Program-made: the position numbers and the translations under genes
Notes under the pieces: generated by a model
Told to the model about the DNA's origin: nothing
The model's database searches: none
What the model saw: only the letters and a program-made list of their open reading frames with translations
In this document: piece by piece, positions 57,675 to 64,000 of the stretch
How the letters are laid out: each line of letters opens with the position of its first letter
How positions within the stretch are numbered: position 1 is the first letter of the stretch
Assembly: GCA_026120035.1 (NCBI GenBank)
Contig: JALRME010000013.1
Coordinates: forward strand, 62,001 to 126,000
Length of the DNA stretch: 64,000 nt
Direction: 5' to 3'
Source of the DNA: Coleophoma eucalyptorum
Lineage: Eukaryota > Ascomycota > Leotiomycetes > Helotiales > Dermateaceae

Positions 57675-58424
57675 ATGGTTGCAGAGGTGAAAGGACGGAT
57701 TGAGCCGCCATTCGTGGCCGCCGACTACGCCAACGATGGCAAGCATCATATCCTCCTCGCAGCCTCGGGATCTGTCGCAACGATCAAGATCCCCAACATA
57801 GTTGAGGCCTTGTCCGCACATGCTAATGTCTCCATCCGTCTAATCTTCACAAAATCTGCCGTCAACTTCCTGGCTGGGCAGAGTCATGAACAACCCCACC
57901 TCGACGCGCTGCGTAGCTTTCCGAATGTTGAGGGCATATATCTGGATGAAGACGAATGGGCATATCCTTGGACTCGGGGTGCGGGGATTCTGCATATTGA
58001 GTTGAGGAGATGGGCTCATGTTATGCTCATTGCGCCATTGAGTGCAAACACGCTGGCGAAAATTGTGGGAGGTCTTAGTGACAACCTTCTCACGAGCGTT
58101 ATTCGAGCATGGGACACTACAGGTGAGGTGGAAGCTTCTACGGAAGCAGTCGTCACAGGCCAGGCTCAGGTAGTTAAGCCTAAGACCATCGTCGTGGCTC
58201 CGGCTATGAATACTGCTATGTGGAGACATCGGATCACGGCCAAGCAGATATCGATACTGGAGGATGAATGGGGGGTGGGCAAGGATGGGGATGGGTCGGG
58301 CTGGTTTGAAGTCCTTGTCCCCATGAAGAAAGAGCTTGCCTGCGGAGATGTAGGAGACGGTGCTATGAAAGATTGGAGGGAGATTGTGCAGATCATGGAG
58401 AGCAAGCTTGGTCTTAGCACTTGA
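57675..58424 (+). CDS. CAB3: phosphopantothenoylcysteine decarboxylase (Hal3/Cab3 family)
   Basis: FMN enzyme of CoA synthesis: 4'-phosphopantothenoylcysteine to 4'-phosphopantetheine. Single exon, 249 aa. FMN-binding start: HHILLAASGSVATIKIPNIV. The catalytic His107 is in ILHIELRRWAHVMLIAPLSA. Then NTLAKIVGGLSDNLLTSVIRAW, the PAMNTAMW motif (substrate-recognition clamp, PxMNxxMW) and the active-site Cys in ELACGDVGDGAM. All catalytic residues are present in one short protein, so it should be a self-sufficient enzyme, unlike the yeast Hal3/Vhs3/Cab3 set, where residues are divided among long, acidic-tailed paralogues. Confidence 0.96.
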   Translation: MVAEVKGRIEPPFVAADYANDGKHHILLAASGSVATIKIPNIVEALSAHANVSIRLIFTKSAVNFLAGQSHEQPHLDALRSFPNVEGIYLDEDEWAYPWTRGAGILHIELRRWAHVMLIAPLSANTLAKIVGGLSDNLLTSVIRAWDTTGEVEASTEAVVTGQAQVVKPKTIVVAPAMNTAMWRHRITAKQISILEDEWGVGKDGDGSGWFEVLVPMKKELACGDVGDGAMKDWREIVQIMESKLGLST

Positions 58425-59044
58425 GGATATGTGTTTCATTTGCGGATATTGCATCCAAAGTGCACATCTTGTGTGAAAGAACTCCATAGCTCAGCTGGTT
58501 TCTCCAGATCCAGAATTTGATGATGCAACGGCCCAAAAGATACAGTAAGCGGCTCGGGCATTATTTCAATTCTGAGATGGATGGATACCGAAGGCTGTCT
58601 AGGCAGGTCGGTACCACCTAGCTAGCACAATTGATTCTATATGGGAGTGCTGTGATAGCAACTCCAGTTAATTACGATTACATTGTCCTAAATAGCCAGG
58701 ATATGAAGCGAAATCTAAGAAATTTGGGCTACCTTCGTACCTACCTCCCAACGTCCAGGAGCTCGCGTGATAATTCAACCGAGGGTACTTACTGTCTGGA
58801 TGCGGCCTGAGCTCACGGGTATATTTGTGTAAAGCCACACTGTTTGATATGTTACGCCATAGTACTGGTCCGGCTTCTCCAACATGCCATATGCATAACT
58901 CCTGAGGTAGTAGTACAAGCCTACTCAGTCCCATCCCAATATGTGAGGTTCACCATCCAACTCCTACCATTTCAACTATATCATATCCCCATCTCCTTAA
59001 AGATATCCTCCCACAATGTAGAACCTTTTGATGAGGCATGTCTC
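58425..59044. other. 0.6-kb convergent intergenic region
   Basis: A box A-like TAGCTCAGCTGGTT at 58486-58499 lacks a box B and tRNA fold. No gene. Confidence 0.5.
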
Positions 59045-59908
59045 TTAATCCATAATACACTTATCAGCTCTCGAGTCCCGACCATTTCCAGGGACCAGAA
59101 ACTCGCACTCTTCACTTACACATTCATCCCAAGATTGGCATCGTCTACCTCCACACATTTCTAATTGACTTTCTTCAAACACCTCAGTACTCTCCTCAAG
59201 ATTCTTTAGCCCTAGGCTCTTTCCATGAACATCAAAATACTCAGTGCGCTTGTCTTGATGTACCAAAATCTCCCACGCACGGCAGCGTCGACACTGTTGC
59301 CAGTACGCATCCAAGACATCCTGCCCAACGTCCCAGAACTCGCCCTTGCAAGCATACGGGTTTTCCTCGTATTTGAAGCTCCGAAAGGCCTCGCGTAGTT
59401 TGTATTTCAAGCAGTTTCCACATAGAGTTCGGCAGGAGAGGAGCCGCTCGGCGCCGATGAGTGCTCCCAACGGTCGGTTCCATGTCACCAGGTCGTCGTC
59501 GGTTTCCGATGGAGGAAGTTCGTCGTCCCACCACCAATTTCGGACGTACCGCCCACAGCTCGAGGCTTGCATGACCAGTAAATACGTCTGGACTTGGGAG
59601 TTGTGTTGGTCAGAGTATTCCGCGATGCTGTGGAAGGATCGGTGATATTGTCTGCAGGTTAGGCAGAGACATAGCTTGGAGACAGGGTCGAGTAATGAAT
59701 AAATGACGAAGGCCACATCTGGTGGCAATGAGAGGACATTCGTCCTCCGGAATCTCCATTGACGACCACAGCCTTTACCTGTGATATTGTTTTTCCTGCG
59801 AGACGGTAAATGGTTAGAAGGTGATTGAATGTTTCATATGGAGGCGACTCACATAGCGCGCATGTCTGGCGCAGATTGTGTCTCGTGCTTTGGAGACTCG
59901 ATAGTCAT
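59045..59908 (-). CDS. F-box-like, cysteine-rich hypothetical protein
   Basis: Two exons: 59908-59853 and 59795-59045, giving 268 aa (AT|G join). The N-terminus is MTIESPKHETQSAPDMRAMK. An F-box-like segment follows at about 43-75: LSLPPDVAFVIYSLLDPVSK, LCLCLTCRQYHRSFHSI. It begins with LP-P and ends with the C-x-x-Y/F pattern usual in fungal F-box proteins. The remainder has paired cysteines that could bind zinc: RTLCGNCLKYK, QCRRCRAWEILVHQ, MCGGRRCQSWDECVSEECEF. This suggests an SCF adaptor-type protein; target unknown. Fungal genomes carry many rapidly diverging proteins of this kind. Confidence 0.68.
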
Positions 59909-60261
59909 TGGTCCTAGTTCATTCCCTCCGTATGCGTATTAGAAGGTTCTTGTGTGTGCCTTGACCAGAGAAGAATGGTACTGAAGTTGAAATTGATAGG
60001 AAAACTTTGCAGTGTCGTCAAGTGGAATCAGAGAAAGAGCGATTCACTGCCACGGTTTTGATAGGAGGTAAACAAGCTCAAAAGCATGTTGTTGTTGATA
60101 TGACAAATTCATAGAAGAGGATAGCAAGCCCTATCACCATGTATCTCAGCCAGCTAGCTAGATAGTGAATGGAAGCTTGAAAACATTGGCGCGTGCATCA
60201 TATCTGTATAGCGGCGTTAAGAACCAGGCAAGCGAGCAAAAGTGTAGGGTTTTGAAAGCCG

Positions 60262-60476
60262 TTAGAGCACCTTCTGTTTCTCCTGTTAAGTCTTGGGGAG
60301 ACTAAGAGATGAAAAAATCTGATGATATATACCTGTGCTTGTGCGAGACCTTTACCTTCGCCGATGTGGCACCTTTTTAGAAGAAGCTGCAGTCTAGTTG
60401 AATCAGCAGAGAAGTGATAAAGGATCATGGTTGAGACCCAAGTAGAACCTAGATATACTACGTGTTGAAAAGACAT
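60262..60476 (-). CDS. possible small gene, 54 aa, unrecognised
   Basis: An open frame MSFQHVVYLGSTWVSTMILY continues to a 50-nt GT-AG interval (60332-60283), after which the spliced frame stops at 60262. The retained-intron reading would give 92 aa. Mixed hydrophobic and basic residues; no family recognised. May be spurious. Confidence 0.2.
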
Positions 60477-61351
60477 TCTGTGATTGTGGCAGATTGCGGA
60501 GATGATTACATATATAGAGTAGGGAGGATTTTTTCCATCACAGAGTTTGATATCCGTTCCGTGTTGGTGCCCTGGAGGACAGCAGACAAAATGGTTAGAT
60601 TACTATATTATATATGAAGAAGAACAGGCACACCGTGAATTTAATGCTCAAGATAGTACAGTATGGTTGGAGTATTCTCTCCGAAGATGAAGGGTCCTTC
60701 AGACTCAGAAGCCAGAAATCCTTAAGCGAGCAAAATAGGGGGGGGGGGTACATCGACCTCAGACCTCCAGTTTCCATCTTTCAAATTCAAAGTTATAATA
60801 TCGAATAAGCCAGTTGCATGATAACGAAGAACCGACAGCCGACGCCTGGTGCAGTGGTGAATACTGCAATGTGAAAGAGTCATGACGGCTGAACCCCCGT
60901 TCCAGAGCATAGACAGCATTGGTGCAAAGTTTACACCCTTCAAAAACAAGGTTGTTTTCTACGAGATTGCTCAGAATACAGATCATCCCTGTCTATAGCA
61001 ATCTCCGAGTTTTTGCTACTTGGTGTGGTGCGATGTTTTATCTCTTTTTGTTCGCAGGGTTGATGTTTTGATATTGAAGGTTTATTTATTGATGCTGAGT
61101 TCCGGTATATTTATTTTCTGGTGTTGCGCTAATGCGAGCGGACTTCCACATTTCAGAAGACTGGATTGTAGAAAATATTTAATATCCCTCCTACTCCAAT
61201 AATGATGGGCTGGAGCAGATATGAAAACCTCACCCACTTGATATTCCTCTCATAAGTAAATACATCTCTGCAAAGATATTCCACTCACTTTGTCTAACGA
61301 CAGCTATTAAGGCAAGAACAAATAACCTTAGACTGACAGATTAGGCCGTGG

Positions 61352-61555
61352 TCAAAAATCTCTATGCCTGCAGATGAAGTAACCTTTCGAGGGAACCTCC
61401 ATTTCCAGATATTGACGTCTTGGACGTTTCTCTTGATCAGCCCCCATAAGTTTATTGCTCTCCTCGAGCGTAGCAAACCACTCTTTGTTTGCAAGATACA
61501 CCTGACCCTCGCTATTGGCTAGCAAAGAAAGCCCACTTGTCAATGATTCGAACAC
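61352..61555 (-). pseudogene. possible PAS-like gene fragment
   Basis: The frame reads FESLTSGLSLLANSEGQVYL, ANKEWFATLEESNKLMG, QYLEMEVPSKGYFICRHRDF. The ...ANxEGxVxxANKxWF pattern recalls the N-terminal strand of PAS domains in fungal hybrid histidine kinases. It is isolated, bounded by stops and AT-rich sequence, with no kinase parts nearby. If real, it is a relic; it could also be chance. Confidence 0.22.
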
Positions 61556-62046
61556 ATTAGGAATTGGAAGTCAAAGAAGGTTTGTACAGGATAGTAACAA
61601 TCTTTATTATTCTTATCTATCTCTACGAGTGCTCAGTCTGGTTTTTATACATAAGCAAGTTCACTCTGTCATATGTCTCAACCGTAAAGGAAAGAGGTTG
61701 GGGTATTGTGGCAAAAAACGAAAGACAAAACTCCCCAGGATTAATTCCAACCCAAATTAATTCCAGCTAATACTGGGTTTCCTTTTCCTAACCAGCGCAA
61801 AATCACTTGTATTTCTTTCATTCTGGCAATTCCAGTAGGGTTGATAAAACGATGTGAATCCGGTCCCGAAGCAAGTCCCAAAAGAATATACAGACTCCGT
61901 AAACGATGAAAAGGCAATGGAAATTCTTCTCTGCGTATCCTCGCAAAAAAAATGCCATGACGCTGGATGAAACGCATCTTCTGAAAAGACTATTGAATAA
62001 AACTCGTCTCACGTCATCATCAATCAAAAAACATCATCACTACCCT

Positions 62047-62745
62047 TTAGTGGTGTCGGCCACAGACATGTGGCTTGGAAGGAATACCACGGTAGCAAGA
62101 GCTACGAGCACCAGGAGCAGCAGCAGGGCCAAATTTACCCTTCAAAGCACAATACTCCAGATCCGCGGGAGCCCAGCTAGCCAAGTGGGAATGTAATTCG
62201 CAGCGGAAGAGACCGCAGTGGGCGCATTGCTGCTTACCCAGGTACGACCAGGCAGATTCGAGCTTGTTGGGGCCAATGCGTCGCTGAGTTAGGGGCACAT
62301 TGTCATGAGTGGCTCGGTAGACACCATAGGCATTCTTGCAGGTGACACCCAGGCATGTAGCATCGATGTTATCCAGGTAGGAGAAGATTTCGAAGTGAAG
62401 TTCGGTGGGCAGCGCGCGGAGGCTGGGACCGGTCGCAGCCCTGTTTTCGGCCTTGCGAGATCTCTTTGTCGTCTCGATCAGCTCGGGGGTGAAGCGTCTG
62501 CGTGGGTTGGCCCTGGACCGCGTGACTAGCCATGAGGCATACTCGTTTTGCAGCTGTACTTGGGCACGGTAGAGACACCATTTTGCTGAGATGTCTGCTA
62601 GACTGGAGGCATCCTCAGGGCTGAGATGCTCGACGGTACGGTTTCCTCCTGCCTTACGTGATATTCTTTCGGTCTCGACCAACTCAGGCACGAATTTACG
62701 CTTCAGTACTGGGGCCTCAGCCATCGATGCCATGAGGGTTGCCAT
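62047..62745 (-). CDS. F-box protein with duplicated basic motif and Cys/His-rich tail
   Basis: Single exon, 232 aa, ATG in good context (CCACCATGG). Residues 15-32 (KRKFVPELVETERISRKA) and 82-99 (RRRFTPELIETTKRSRKA) are clearly two copies of one basic motif about 67 residues apart. The F-box follows at about 111-147: ALPTELHFEIFSYLDNIDAT, CLGVTCKNAYGVYR. The C-terminal third has C174, C177, C182, H185 (CAHCGLFRCELH) and further Cys/His at 199, 217 and 226-232, a possible zinc-binding fold. It is probably an SCF substrate adaptor; substrate unknown. The divergent character and lack of introns fit the fast-evolving fungal F-box families. Confidence 0.75.
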   Translation of the reverse strand: MATLMASMAEAPVLKRKFVPELVETERISRKAGGNRTVEHLSPEDASSLADISAKWCLYRAQVQLQNEYASWLVTRSRANPRRRFTPELIETTKRSRKAENRAATGPSLRALPTELHFEIFSYLDNIDATCLGVTCKNAYGVYRATHDNVPLTQRRIGPNKLESAWSYLGKQQCAHCGLFRCELHSHLASWAPADLEYCALKGKFGPAAAPGARSSCYRGIPSKPHVCGRHH

Positions 62746-64000
62746 GGTGGTTCCGGACCGTGCTCTGGATTGGATTTGTTCTCTTTGTCTCTTTCTGCTT
62801 TCCTCCTTTCTCCTGAGGGCTGGAGGCTCTCCTTCCGTTTCCTGAAGATAAGCGAGGGACAGAGGGAAGGCAGGTGGTTATTAGATGATGCCGATTCGCT
62901 GAAGGGAGCGGAAGGCGTGGTTTGAAAGGTTGATATGGAAGAAAGATCCAAAGTCTGGAGAAATGGAAGGGAAACAATGGGGCGTGGGGGATAAGAACCA
63001 GACCTTTATTAAAGCGCTTTCCGGCCCGGTTTCAGGAGAACTGAGGAAATCATACGCGAAAATCTGGAGAGCACGATGGCGAGATGGCGACCTCTTCCCG
63101 GCGGTGTATGGCTTCGGGGGCGTCCACTTTTGTCGCACGTGCGGTCGGATCCGGCTAAGTCGAGGGGCAATCCCGAGTTTGCAGCCCAGATCTGCTTGGT
63201 CATGGCTTGTCCGCCGCGTCCGCTTGTCAGGTCGCACGACTAGTTGTGGTACTGTGGCGAAAAGACCAGCGAAAACATCCACAATACGAGTCGAAGGCCG
63301 ACCGAAATATCTAGAAGGATTGAAAATCATCCTTGCCCCCCTGTCCAGATGCCGGAGAGAGAGCAAGAAGTGCCATGGGACTTCTTTTTTAGAATTCTGC
63401 CGTGCCATGCCATGGGCATACATCCATCATGAAGGAGTCATGGCAACACTTGCCTTCGACTCGGTCGGCTAGCGGGTGACCACTGCCAACAGCTTGGTCG
63501 CCCTAGGGACCTTGCACCAATCAGGGGTGTGCTGGATTCCTTCATCCGATGCGGCCGTACACTGTACAATGTTGTGGCTGCCTATCCGTAATGGGGTGGG
63601 AGCATGAGACCTAGTGAGTGATGGGGACCGGTATGGGGATATGGGGAAGGTGACAGTGAGATGACATCTGCATGCTGAAGTCGCGCCGAAATCAGGGGAC
63701 GCAAGTGCTCTTGACATGAACGACTAATTCACGGATCGCTTGCAACGAAACAGAATAACGAATGCGCACACGATAGCGAACGCGACGAACAGGAAATGTG
63801 TAACATCAATCTCGTATTATCAAGAGAGCTTTGCTGGCAACTAGGCTTTGTATGTCAAAGCTCTCGTGCACATATGATACGACCAATAGCAGAATCAAAA
63901 GTATCCCAACGCGCATTTTACTCCAGGACCCCGGTTGCCCAAAACCGCAATGCTACCCCGCGATGCATATTATATCATGCTCAAGTGTGTCGATGCTAAG
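62746..64000. other. right-end region, promoter of the F-box gene and unassigned sequence
   Basis: Two overlapping 180-codon frames on opposite strands (62881-63423 minus, 62930-63472 plus) occur in a GC-richer stretch. Neither has a motif, and each is the antisense shadow of the other. From 63.7 kb to the end only short frames occur. Confidence 0.45.

Larger units (their letters stand above)
59909..62046. other. 2.1-kb sparse, partly AT-rich region
   Basis: Apart from the two low-confidence items listed separately (60262-60476, 61352-61555) nothing is supported. A G9 homopolymer occurs at 60738-60747 and AT-rich runs lie between 60500 and 61200. Confidence 0.5.

Noticed and set aside
58486..58499. 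Box A-like TAGCTCAGCTGGTT, possible tRNA
   Set aside because: No GTTCRANNCC box B at a suitable distance and no cloverleaf pairing.
62881..63472. Two antiparallel 180-codon frames
   Set aside because: Mirror-image frames in GC-richer DNA; neither has a motif or splice-consistent extension.

Overview
The window is nuclear DNA of a filamentous ascomycete (Pezizomycotina). Genes are interrupted by mostly 50-70 nt GT-AG introns and are separated by 0.3-4 kb spacers without operons. Proteins are of fungal type: a C2H2/Fungal_trans regulator, a Grg1/Ccg-1 protein, Axl2, Ccz1, Rft1 and an Stf2-like protein. A single dispersed 5S rRNA gene is also present, as is usual in this subphylum. A leotiomycete is my best guess from general protein flavour, with low certainty. 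I rebuilt gene models by joining exons so that the reading frame and conserved motifs run across each splice site.

Layout, left to right: 5' part of the PKA regulatory subunit (minus), diverging over 2.8 kb from a CBM48 glycogen-binding/Crp1-like protein; a 990-aa C2H2 transcription factor (minus); a 4.2-kb gene-poor stretch full of simple repeats; DUG1 dipeptidase; UBP14 deubiquitinase diverging from the Fe-S scaffold ISU1; DBP3 helicase; RFT1; a 5S rRNA gene; an orphan coiled-coil protein diverging from grg-1; complex I subunit NDUFS7/PSST; choline-phosphate cytidylyltransferase; a Ptc2/3-type PP2C; an Axl2-like cadherin-fold membrane protein; EFM6 methyltransferase; SHB17; a 2.6-kb repeat-bearing spacer; a secreted double-psi beta-barrel protein; CCZ1; mitochondrial methionyl-tRNA formyltransferase; an SDR; an Stf2-like protein diverging from DRE2; GRX5 diverging from the CoA enzyme CAB3; and, after 59 kb, two F-box-type proteins in an otherwise sparse region.

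Most genes are single-copy housekeeping functions. The functional grouping that stands out is iron-sulfur biology: ISU1, DRE2 and GRX5, with the Fe-S client NDUFS7. DRE2 and GRX5 are next-door neighbours, and GRX5 shares a 290-bp promoter with CAB3. Nutrient signalling and storage also meet at the left edge (PKA-R next to a glycogen-binding-domain protein). I found no transposase, secondary-metabolite cluster, CRISPR array or plainly new defence system. The most noteworthy items are fine-scale: a start codon split by an intron, a GC-AG intron, a 26-nt exon inside a zinc finger, a 5S rRNA with compensatory stem changes, a presequence-like N-terminal extension on DUG1, and an F-box protein carrying a duplicated basic motif. 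Regions 10.5-14.7 kb, 41.9-44.4 kb and 59.9-62.0 kb hold low-complexity sequence or possible relics and no confident genes.
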